The notes under the pieces are model-generated. The model saw only the letters and a program-made list of their open reading frames with translations, did no database searches and had not been told where the DNA came from. Of a stretch of DNA of 64,000 nt, positions 44,811-53,058 are shown one piece after another. The first letter of the stretch is position 1. Each line of letters opens with the position of its first letter. The translations under genes were made by a program, and so were the position numbers. The stretch is from CAUZIZ01 sp963579905 (GTDB lineage: Bacteria; Acidobacteriota; UBA6911; RPQK01; JAJDTT01), in NCBI GenBank assembly GCA_963579905.1, contig CAUZIZ010000009.1, positions 1-64,000 on the forward strand, in the 5' to 3' direction.

Positions 44811-47071
44811 CTATCGCCGGCTCAACCTTTCGGGCTCCACAGCTAGCGAAAGCGCCATGGCGGCCCAGCTCGTCCCGGACGCCGAGATCCACTGGTCAGG
44901 CCCGTAGGGGAATCCGCTTTCAAAATACGGCTGCAGCGGGAACGACCGCGTCTTCACGTGCCACGACCCATCTGGCGCCTGCGTCCGCAGAAGGTATCGC
45001 ATACCCTTCTGGTAGACCTCGTGCTCGACCTTCATGTTGGCGGCCAGGTGAAGTGCATAGAGGACCTCGCCCGTGGCATACGCATCACTGCCCATGGTTG
45101 GGAGCTGTGACCAGCCGCCATCTTCACGCTGCGACTCCACTAGACTACGAGCCGACTTCCGGATAACGGCCTCGCCACTCCCCGCCCATTTCAGGCCAAG
45201 CAGATGGAACGCCCGTCCTTGCGTCGTCACCGGTCTCGCGGATCCGAGCCACTCAGCCGCTCGGGCCAGTCGTTCTCCGGTATCCCTGTGCTCCGTCGGA
45301 GACGAATAATGGCGCAGGGCTTTGATCACCATTGCCGTCGTGATGTAGGCGTCGTAGGTCAGCGGTGGACGGTTGCCGGTCGTCGCCCAATGCCCGTCGG
45401 GGGACTGATGCAACTTCAGGTAGTGGACCAACGAGTCGGTGTATTGTCTGCCGGCCTCTTGTTGGCAGCGAAGCCGAACATTTCATGCCCCACACTGTTG
45501 GGACTGAAGGCCGCCATGTTCATTGTGCGTTCCGGACTTCGTTCAAGCAGCTCCAAGGGAATCTGCGTCAGTTCCCTGGGAGCCGGAATCCCTCGCTCGC
45601 GAGCCAGCGCAACCGCCGCGGATGGCAGGTACTGGTTGTGACACGAGTTGCACCCCCCCTTTCTGACAAACTGCGGACTTTGCCTCTCGAGCAACGCGAT
45701 GGCCTTCTTTACTGCGCCGGGGATGGATTGCTCACCGGAAGACAGCGCCACATTCACGGCAACGCCTCCACTCCTGCGCTGCTCTTCTGAAACACCCAGC
45801 AGGCGGGCAACCTCGTTGTCACCGCGTTTGCCGGCGAGAGTCCGCGGAGTTTCGCCCTCCCCACTCAGCTCGGTGTTCGCGCCCTTGTCAAGCAGCGTTT
45901 TCACGATCCCGGCTGGCATGGCCTCCGAATAAGCAGCCCACATCAAAGGCGAGTAACCGCGGTAATCCTGCCCATCCGCGTGTGCACCCTTCTCCAACAG
46001 GACCCTTACAATGTCCTCCGCGCCCTGCTGGGCGGCCAGGGCAAGAACGGTCTGCTTGCGTTTCGTCTCCAGGTTGACGTCGGCGCCGTGCTTGATGAGT
46101 AGGCGGATGGCTTCGAGGTTGCGGCTCCGTGCGGCGTCCATCAGCGTCCCAGCCCCACTCCCGCTGAGGGCCGTCGCGGCGGCTTCTTGGGCGAGTAGGA
46201 GTTTCATCGCCACCACGTCTCCGGCGCCCGCCGATGCCATTAACGGTGTGCGTCCGTTCAGGGTCGCCAGGTTCGGATCGGCTCCTTTTACGAGAAGCAG
46301 CCGTAAGACAGAGTGGCTGTCCCGGCGGCGGGAGGCGAGGTATAGCGGCGTGCTTCCATCCTGCGTTTTGCTGTTGATTTGTGCGCCGTGTTCTAACAGC
46401 AACCCCGTCTTTTCATCACTCCTGACGGCCCAGTGAAGGGGCGTTCCTTCAAGACGATTCTTGGCGTTCACATCTACGCCATGGTCGAGCAAGAGCCTGA
46501 TCGTCTCGATGTTCCCGAAGCCGGCGGCATGATGGAGCAGTGTCGAGTCGCTGTGGTCTTTCTGTTTCGCGAGTGCAGGGTCCTCGTGCAGGAGCTTCTT
46601 CACAGCCGCCGTATCCTGGCCCCGCACGGCCACGATCAATGCCTTGAGCTTTGGATCGAGGGCCTTCGGAGACTCCTGCGGTTCAAACTCGATGTCACCC
46701 CATTCCGCGCCTTGGTCGATCCAAGCGCGCAGGATTCCAATGTCCTCCGCCGGTAAAGGACCGGTCGGCGGCATCTGCATTCCGCCGTCTCCGCTCACCA
46801 GCCGGAGAATCAGTTTGCTCTCGGCACTCCTACCGGCGATGATAACGGGGCCGTAGTCGCCACCCCGCAACGCGTTCTGCCGCTTGTCCAGACGGAGACC
46901 CGACTGTTGCTGTTTGGTGCCGTGGCACGCGTGGCACTTGGCAGCTAGGATTGGCTTCACATGCTGATCGAAGTCTACTTTCATCTCCGCCGGGGGCGGC
47001 AGCTCTGCGCCAGAGAGCGTCGTCATCGACACGCACAACCCCAACCCAAGCACTGCACGGATTCCTCTCAT
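44811..47071 (-). pseudogene. Cytochrome c-ankyrin-toroid protein, one frameshift
   Basis: Start at ATG 47071 (AAAGGA seven bases upstream) with a signal peptide. Domains in order: a haem-c domain with C-H-A-C-H and M-Q-M-P-P-T-G (planctomycete-cytochrome type); about eight ankyrin repeats (T-P-L-H-W-A-V-R, G-A-D-P-N-L-A-T-L-N-G-R-T-P-L); a second haem motif C-N-S-C-H-N-Q-Y; then an alpha/alpha toroid like squalene-hopene cyclase or prenyltransferase repeats (D-G-G-W-S-Q-L, D-G-S-W-H-V-K). The frame breaks near 45450 and continues at Q-Y-T-D-S-L-V-H-Y-L-K. With the indel repaired it has ~750 residues. Probably periplasmic; similar cytochrome-ankyrin proteins occur in Acidobacteriota, function unknown. 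Confidence 0.8.
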
Positions 47072-47121
47072 GGCTTTCGTCCTTTCGGCTAGCGATTTGG
47101 GAGCTAAGGAGACTCTATACT

Positions 47122-47540
47122 TTAGACCCAGTCTGGTAGCGGTCGGTGTGGCTTCCATTGTTCATACCGGGGAAAGAACCGATTTCCAATCCACCTCATA
47201 ACCGGAACAACAGCGAGAAAAAGACCGGAACCGGCAATCAGTCCAACCCCAAACGGCAACAACCTATCCACCCACCAAACCTCGCGGAAAGTGCAAAGGA
47301 CATAAGTGAGCAATGCAGCATCCGCCAGGTAAAACCAGGATCAAAACCGCCCCGGATTTCCAAGAAAGACACCATCCCATCTGGCGAGCGCGACGGGTCG
47401 AGTTCGCGAAGCGCCGCCGAACGCCATGCCTTGCCATAGCCGAGGAGGCGCGACAAAGAAATCGGCGCGTCCCGTCGCCGAAGATGGCCAGGCATCGTCT
47501 TCCTCCTCCTACCTTGATCTCGCCTCGCAAGCCCCATCTG
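47122..47540 (-). pseudogene. Remnant of a small membrane protein
   Basis: The last part is coding-like: F-R-E-V-W-W-V-D-R, a membrane segment L-L-P-F-G-V-G-L-I-A-G-S, and a basic end P-R-Y-E-Q-W-K-P-H. Upstream, a broken frame reads R-A-D-F-F-V-A-P-P-R-L-W-Q-G. A stop and frame changes separate the parts. The 5' end (near 47470-47545, reverse strand) shares CAGATGGGGCTTG and GGAGGAAGACGATG with the insert of the 39340 element. I cannot name the family. Confidence 0.35.
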
Positions 47541-47601
47541 AAAACGTTACCGTATTTATGAAAACGGTGTACTTAGTCTCTTCTCTCAAGGGTGGAACAT
47601 T

Positions 47602-50196
47602 CTAGTAGAAGCTGAAGGAATAGAACCTGGGGAAACTCCTCGAGCCCACGAGGTGAAAGCGTATCCGGAATGGACGGTCGATAGAGGACAGGTCTTTGTC
47701 CCCCTTCCACATCATCCTATGGGAGGTTGAATCTCCTTCGAAGCGGACGCTGGCTGTCCTGCTGAATCCCGCAAGCGGTTCTCCACTGTCGGCGTCCGAT
47801 AGCTCTGCCTCGAGATGGCCTCCTTGGCCACAGTCCGCGTTGATGAAGAGATCAGAAGCCTGTCCTGGATTGATCGGGATGGTGGTAAAACTTCCTCTGC
47901 TCTGGCCTTCCTGCGGCTGCAGGTGGGTGTATCCGTCCAGTCTGAGGATCGCCACGCCGCCTGAACGTTTCTCGTGGGGTTCACCCTCGCCACAGATAGC
48001 ACCGTAGTAGACCTTGATATCCTTTTCGTCCAGCAAAGGCAGAGAGGGTGCAATATGGTCGCAGTCCCAGGCGTTGGCGAGGCCTGATGGCACCACCTTC
48101 TTGCCCGGCTGTACGAAAACGAAGTTCTCGCCATCCCGGCTGACTGCCAGCTCCAGGTCCAGCTCCCGACCATTGTGCTGATACTGGTAGAAGGAGAGGT
48201 AGTAATCGCCATCCTTCCAGACCACCCAGTCATGAATCTGCTCAATCTTTCCTCCCCGAACCACCGGAATGGTCCTGGCAAAGGGATCGAGCATCGGGTT
48301 CTGGGGATGAGAGGTCCAATTCATCCCGTCTGGACTGTAAGCATAGCCTCCACCACGGCGAGCCAGGTTCAGGGCAGAGAAGCCATAAGTCTTGTAGCGC
48401 TTGCCAGGATCCCTTTCGTCTGGATCGAAGAGGAGCGACTGGGGCATCAGGGAAAAGGGTCTCCCTCCCGGAAAAAGCATCTTGGCGGGTTGGGAAGTCC
48501 ACTCGATACCGTCTGGCGAAACTGAGAGCGATCCCGTGTTGGTCTCCTGCCAAGGCTCGTAGCGGCCAGCACGGGCGGCCTGAGCCCGGCTGCCGTGAGT
48601 GGGGAATTTGAGAAGCTTGTAGCGGCGTTTGGGATCCGGATCCTGAGGATCCTTCAGGACCATGGGGACGTAGGGGGTGTTTCGGATCAGCCCCTTTTTC
48701 TCGAAATCGTAGCCATCCTGGCTCTCGGCATAGCCCACCTGGTACCACTCCCACCAGGGACGGTCCCGATCTCGCCGAAAAGCCGAATACCACATCCGGT
48801 AGATGTTCTTCTCCTTCAAGACCCGCAGGAAATTCCCTGCTCCGTGGACATCGGGATCTCCCGCTGCTCCGGCCTCGATCACCGGATTGTCGCGGTCTTT
48901 CTGTGCCTGGTTTAGCTCCAGTTCGAGCCCCTTCAGGTTCTGAATCTCTGCCAGGTCCAGAAAGAGGACCTTCTTTCCCGGGGAGGCGTCCAGCGAGGGC
49001 ACGGGGATGGAGTGAAAGGCCTGGTGGGGTCCATGGGTTAGCAGGATCCCCATTCCGGGGGCCCCCTTGCCGTTCTCGACCTCCACCGCCAGGCGATCGA
49101 TGGGCAGGTGGTTGTCTTCCATTCGTGGGGAATTCCAGGTGAGCTTGGCAGTGCGGTGGATGGGCCCCCAATCCTCACCCAGCCACCGGGTCCGGAAGAC
49201 GTGCTGCCGGGCGCTGTCCACAAAGAAGAGCCAGGCAATGCCATATCGATCCAGTCTGATCTGTTGGGAGTGAAAAGTGTGCCAGGCGAATCTGGGTCTG
49301 GCCCGAGTGAGGGAGATCGGAGGTTGAGTCGTGTCTTCCGGAAGGATCGTTTTTAGATGGGAGTAGGTATCCTCGTAAACGGCCAGGAGCCGGCCCTGGG
49401 TCCTGGCCAGAACTGGTCGAAAGGACTGGCTTTGCAGCCGCCGAACTTTGGGATTTTTGCCTGCTCCAACCTGATTTAGAAGCCCGGAGGCATGGTAAGC
49501 CTGTTCGTAGATATCGTGCCAGGCGAGGTGAAAGCGTCCTTGATCGTCCAACAGCAAGCTGGGCGGAAATAGCCCGTGACCCCGTGCCATCTCCTGGGAT
49601 ACCAGGCCATGCTCATTGACCCGGCCCAGGTGAATTGAGACCTCATGACCGGCCCTTGACTCGATCCAGACAAACCACACGCTACCGTCGCAGGACCTCG
49701 CGATGTCGCCCACACGGGAAGAGTGGGCGGCCAGGACCAGAGCTCCGGGAGCGTCGGTTTGGGGATGATGCCAGGAGAGAGCGGGGCCTCCCGCATAGGC
49801 TGGAAGGCGTAGCAGAGCGTATCCGGAAAGGCCTGATTGGGTGCTCCAGACCAGGTGGAGTCGATCTCTGTCGTCGAGGCTCATTCCCGTGCTGAAGATT
49901 GGGTCCAATGCCCGCACAGGTGGGACGAGGGGAAGGGGAATACCAAAGTCATCCAGAGATCGCGGGGAGATTCCGGCTGAGACTCGGAGCGAGAACCCGG
50001 GCTGCTCGACTTGGGGCGACAGCAGATAAGAAATGCCCTGACTATCCCGGACGATCCACTTTCGAATAGATGCTTCAAGCTCGCTCCGCAGCAGGCCTCG
50101 AGGGAGGGCAGGAGCCAGCAATGTGAGAAGAGCCAATGGCGTTAGCCAGAGGACGAGAAGTCGAAGGATTCTTGTTCCACGTCGTTTTGCGCGCAT
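47602..50196 (-). CDS. Two-propeller secreted protein, C-terminal half is family copy P6
   Basis: An 864-residue protein (start ATG 50196; the frame is open to 50274). A basic N-terminus and one membrane/signal segment (L-L-V-L-W-L-T-P-L-A-L-L) lead to a first propeller of about 400 residues with repeated strands such as R-L-H-L-V-W-S-T-Q-S and R-F-H-L-A-W-H-D-I-Y. From ~residue 430 comes the GH-like propeller family: M-W-Y-S-A-F-R-R-D, V-G-Y-A-E-S-Q-D-G-Y and Y-S-P-D-G-M-N-W-T-S. The end is R-F-Y-S-F-S-F-Y. The frame is intact throughout. The fusion places two propellers in one exported chain, perhaps a binding blade set plus an enzyme-like one. Confidence 0.75.
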   Translation of the reverse strand: MRAKRRGTRILRLLVLWLTPLALLTLLAPALPRGLLRSELEASIRKWIVRDSQGISYLLSPQVEQPGFSLRVSAGISPRSLDDFGIPLPLVPPVRALDPIFSTGMSLDDRDRLHLVWSTQSGLSGYALLRLPAYAGGPALSWHHPQTDAPGALVLAAHSSRVGDIARSCDGSVWFVWIESRAGHEVSIHLGRVNEHGLVSQEMARGHGLFPPSLLLDDQGRFHLAWHDIYEQAYHASGLLNQVGAGKNPKVRRLQSQSFRPVLARTQGRLLAVYEDTYSHLKTILPEDTTQPPISLTRARPRFAWHTFHSQQIRLDRYGIAWLFFVDSARQHVFRTRWLGEDWGPIHRTAKLTWNSPRMEDNHLPIDRLAVEVENGKGAPGMGILLTHGPHQAFHSIPVPSLDASPGKKVLFLDLAEIQNLKGLELELNQAQKDRDNPVIEAGAAGDPDVHGAGNFLRVLKEKNIYRMWYSAFRRDRDRPWWEWYQVGYAESQDGYDFEKKGLIRNTPYVPMVLKDPQDPDPKRRYKLLKFPTHGSRAQAARAGRYEPWQETNTGSLSVSPDGIEWTSQPAKMLFPGGRPFSLMPQSLLFDPDERDPGKRYKTYGFSALNLARRGGGYAYSPDGMNWTSHPQNPMLDPFARTIPVVRGGKIEQIHDWVVWKDGDYYLSFYQYQHNGRELDLELAVSRDGENFVFVQPGKKVVPSGLANAWDCDHIAPSLPLLDEKDIKVYYGAICGEGEPHEKRSGGVAILRLDGYTHLQPQEGQSRGSFTTIPINPGQASDLFINADCGQGGHLEAELSDADSGEPLAGFSRTASVRFEGDSTSHRMMWKGDKDLSSIDRPFRIRFHLVGSRSFPRFYSFSFY

Positions 50197-50390
50197 GATC
50201 ATGATGATGTAAGACTCATGATGGGCCCCTCGATGGACGGGATCCATTTTGCGGACCTTCCCTCGTCCTTGCAACTAGCAGTTCACGCAAAAAAAATCTG
50301 GGACATTACCTTCGGAGTTGGAAAGGGTTTCCAAAGTCGGGGCAGATTGGAGGGGCTAACAAGTCCGGCTTTTTTTGATAGGCTAGTTGA

Positions 50391-50894
50391 ATGGCCAAAC
50401 AAAACTCATTTGACATCGTCTCCGAAGTCGACCTGGCCGAGGTTGCGAACGCGGTCAATCAAGCCTCGAAGGAGATCTTGCAGAGGTTTGATTTCAAGGG
50501 AAGTGGTTCGAGTGTGGAGTTTGACAAAGCTGAAGCCAAGCTCGTCTTCGCTTCTGCCGACGAGTTCAGGCTTCAGGCGGTCAACCAGATCGTCCAACAG
50601 AAACTCGCGCGGCGCGGTGTCCCGCTAAGGGCGCTGACCCACGGCAAGATCGAGCCGGCGGCCAAGGGGAGCGTGCGTCAGACGGTGACGATGCAGCAGG
50701 GCATTCCGATTGAAAAGGCGAGGGAAATCGTCAAGATCATCAAGGGGACCAAGCTCAGGGTGCAGGCCGCCATCAACGAGGATCAGATTCGCGTCTCAGG
50801 CAAGGACCGTGACACACTGCAGGAGGTGATGGCTGTCTTGAAGGAATGTGATCTCGATATAGACATGCAGTTCACCAACTATCGCTCGCAGTAG
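50391..50894 (+). CDS. yajQ: YajQ-family nucleotide-binding protein
   Basis: A 167-residue protein of the YajQ family (two ferredoxin-like folds), in which some members bind cyclic di-GMP and act on transcription factors. It begins M-A-K-Q-N-S-F-D-I-V-S-E-V-D; R-F-D-F-K-G-S lies near 33-39, Q-T-V-T-M-Q-Q-G-I near 98-106, and L-D-I-D-M-Q-F-T-N-Y-R is the usual end. Full length and undisturbed, hence one of the few housekeeping genes in the window. The start is ATG 50391; no strong Shine-Dalgarno is visible. It is monocistronic between divergent repeats. Confidence 0.92.
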   Translation: MAKQNSFDIVSEVDLAEVANAVNQASKEILQRFDFKGSGSSVEFDKAEAKLVFASADEFRLQAVNQIVQQKLARRGVPLRALTHGKIEPAAKGSVRQTVTMQQGIPIEKAREIVKIIKGTKLRVQAAINEDQIRVSGKDRDTLQEVMAVLKECDLDIDMQFTNYRSQ

Positions 50895-51071
50895 AGGTAT
50901 GGGAAGAGAAATTGTGGTGCTGCCCTCAACCTGTAACCTGCAACCAACGAAGTCTGGTTAGTCCCGCCCCCATTCGAGAAGGAAACTTTTTCCTACTTCT
51001 GAATTCATCGCCTGAGCAGAAGGTTTTACTATAGCTAACCCTATCCAGGAGTCCGCTTTAGCCGGCTGGAA
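50895..51071. repeat. Repeat-bearing intergenic stretch
   Basis: Contains CAACCTGTAACCTGCAACC near 50928-50946 (compare the CAGCAACCAGCAACCTGC string at 58779) and a short version of the GAAGTTTC/GAAACTTC repeat at ~50949-50989 with CCCGCCCCCATTCGAGAAGG. No gene is seen. Confidence 0.6.
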
Positions 51072-51395
51072 CGAAGCGTATTAGACCGGTCCTTCAGGGC
51101 CGGGTATCGGGTCGCGTGAAGTTGAGGCCGCTTCAGCGGGCTCAAGTTTCACTTCACCCCGATACCCGGCCCTAAAGGACCGGTCTATTACACTTCGCGC
51201 CAGCCTGCTGAAGCAGGCTTAGAGTGTGCTCAGATCTCCAGACCAAACGACTGCTGCGAGCTGGATCATTCCAGAAAGAGTTGGCCTCCGAAGCCAGGTC
51301 TCGACGCAATCGCCTGACACCACAACCATTTTGAAATCGTTGGGTTACGTTCCTTTTCCATCCAAATGTGGAAATGAAGTGTTCAGCTTAGGAAC
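51072..51395. repeat. Large hairpin with 55-base arms plus flank shared with 25 kb
   Basis: Left arm 51072-51125 (CGAAGCGTATTAGACCGG, CGGGTATCGGG) pairs with right arm ~51141-51198 (CCCGATACCCGGCCC, CCGGTCTATTACACTTCG) around a small hairpin CCGCTTCAGCGG. Bases 51157-51392 then run parallel to 25893-26128. The arms at 25 kb are separated by over 200 bases, and copy 1 at 1-430 has lost one arm. Confidence 0.85.
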
Positions 51396-51410
51396 CGGGT
51401 CGCCGATCGG

Positions 51411-51773
51411 TTACTCTTTGTTCAACCACTCGATCGGCTGAGGCTGTATCTGATCGTCGGGCCTGGAGCCGGCGTCGTTTCTGCCGCTGCCTTCCAATCG
51501 ACTGATGATACGCACCGTCATGTCTTGTGTGCAGGGAATCTGGCAACTCAAACGAACCCCAGTCGCTTGGCGTGCTTCCAACACAGTCCTTTCCGCAGCG
51601 GTCATCCGGTTGGGCTCACCCTCGACAAACTCTACTCGACATGTGGTACAACGCGCGTTTCCGCTGCAGGCGTGTAACTGGTCCACCGCGGCATCGTCGG
51701 TCAGCGCCAGGACGAGCCGTTTCCCCTCTTCAACATCGAATGTTCCCATACCCTCTACGGTCAGCTTTGGCAT
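51411..51773 (-). CDS. [2Fe-2S] plant-type ferredoxin
   Basis: A 120-residue ferredoxin with the pattern C-S-G-N-A-R-C-T-T-C near residues 36-45 (C-x5-C-x2-C) and L-S-C-Q-I-P-C near 75 for the fourth ligand; V-R-L-S-C-Q is typical of [2Fe-2S] adrenodoxin/plant-type proteins. There is an unusual hydrophilic tail of about 25 residues. It lies 38 bases after the kelch gene on the same strand, which in turn follows the PQQ-like gene by 47 bases, so all three probably form one transcript. It may feed electrons to a periplasm-linked or sulfatase-maturing enzyme; partner unknown. Confidence 0.85.
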   Translation of the reverse strand: MPKLTVEGMGTFDVEEGKRLVLALTDDAAVDQLHACSGNARCTTCRVEFVEGEPNRMTAAERTVLEARQATGVRLSCQIPCTQDMTVRIISRLEGSGRNDAGSRPDDQIQPQPIEWLNKE

Positions 51774-51811
51774 GTCTTTCCCTTTCTTCTCTGCTAGTGG
51801 AATTGGACGAA

Positions 51812-53011
51812 TTATTCTTCGATGATGGCCCCTACCAATACCTCGTCAGTGACGTTGGCGGGACTGATGACTTCTCCTCCCGCCAGGTAGAGCCGTCCTC
51901 CAACGGCGCTCAACTCGGCTGCCAGTCGATAGACCCCCTTCGAAAAGTCGATCCACTTCGCCTCGAGGGCCTGCAGTCGCTTCTCTGGAGGAGGCTGGAA
52001 GGGCGGAAGGGCGGTTGGCATGACGCTGTACTCCTCATTCTTCGAGTCGAAGACAAGCACCTTGAAATTGGGTGACGGGGTCGAGGGGATGCGGTCCGTG
52101 TACAGGTAGGTATGATCCACGGGATAGTCTCTCATACCACCTGCGATGATGATGTATCGGTCCCGATGTACGGCAGCCTCCCAGCCTCCCGCAGGAAAGG
52201 GCAGGTCGGGCAATCTTTTCCAACGCAGCGTGTTCAGGTTGAGGACGTAGGCATCGCCCCCGTGTCGACGATGGGGATGAAAGTCCTCGCCCGCTTCCGC
52301 ATAGTTGACGTAGAAACCACCAAAAATGTAGACGTTCTCTCCAATGGCAGCGGCGGCCATGGATTCGCGGCCATAGCTGGGAATGGGAGGGAGCTCGTAC
52401 CAACCCTGTTTCGGATTGTCGGTGTCGAAGGTTTCAACCGAGTTGATATCGACGCCGGGATGGTCTCCGGTGAAGCGGTCCGCTCCAAAAGAGGCCTGGC
52501 CCCCCAGGACGACGATTTTGGTTCCGGAAGCCACGGCAGCAGGGAGAAAGCGGCCGGTGGTGAGGGAGGGCATTTCGTCCCACCTCCACTTTCCTGAGGA
52601 GAATGACAATCGGAACATGCGGTTGCTGGTAATCCCCGACGCAGCTTCGGGCCAGCGGATGCCGCCGGTAAAGAGGTAGAAGTCCGGACCCACCGCGACT
52701 CCTTGGGGCCAGACCAGACCCAACGGGGCTTCGGGCAGGATCTCGTAGCTGCCGGACTTGGTATCAAAGAGCCACACGCTGTTGTGCTTGCCTCGATCCC
52801 GAGTCTTTCTGGGGTCCCATCCTGGATAGCCCGGAGCACAGGCGGCAACGATCCTGTCACCCAGGACAGCCTGAGCCTGTCCCTTGGTGGGCCAGGGAAG
52901 AGGGGTTCCTGGAGCCCAGGTGATGTCCTTGATCCCTGAGCCGAGTATCAGGGCTGGAGACCCCAGTCCCAGCAGGATGTAAAGAGTCCAAGCTCGTGGG
53001 TTCCAAAGCAT
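51812..53011 (-). CDS. Secreted kelch-repeat propeller
   Basis: A 399-residue protein with a signal peptide (Y-I-L-L-G-L-G-S-P-A-L-I). Kelch motifs repeat: Y-L-F-T-G-G-I-R-W, I-V-V-L-G-G-Q-A-S-F, V-Y-I-F-G-G-F-Y-V, I-I-I-A-G-G-M-R-D and L-Y-L-A-G-G-E-V, giving a six-bladed propeller like N-acetylneuraminate epimerase-type or galactose-oxidase-like proteins. The frame is intact. It follows the PQQ-like gene closely and precedes the ferredoxin. No catalytic residues can be assigned. It is probably periplasmic and may bind a sugar ligand. Confidence 0.8.
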   Translation of the reverse strand: MLWNPRAWTLYILLGLGSPALILGSGIKDITWAPGTPLPWPTKGQAQAVLGDRIVAACAPGYPGWDPRKTRDRGKHNSVWLFDTKSGSYEILPEAPLGLVWPQGVAVGPDFYLFTGGIRWPEAASGITSNRMFRLSFSSGKWRWDEMPSLTTGRFLPAAVASGTKIVVLGGQASFGADRFTGDHPGVDINSVETFDTDNPKQGWYELPPIPSYGRESMAAAAIGENVYIFGGFYVNYAEAGEDFHPHRRHGGDAYVLNLNTLRWKRLPDLPFPAGGWEAAVHRDRYIIIAGGMRDYPVDHTYLYTDRIPSTPSPNFKVLVFDSKNEEYSVMPTALPPFQPPPEKRLQALEAKWIDFSKGVYRLAAELSAVGGRLYLAGGEVISPANVTDEVLVGAIIEE

Positions 53012-53058
53012 CTGTATCCCTCTGCTGCAATCTGGTAAGCCGAAGATAGAGTTTCCGA

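Noticed and set aside
48242..49171. 309-codon minus-strand frame
   Set aside because: Out-of-frame shadow of the two-propeller gene on the same strand, with typical high-GC composition.
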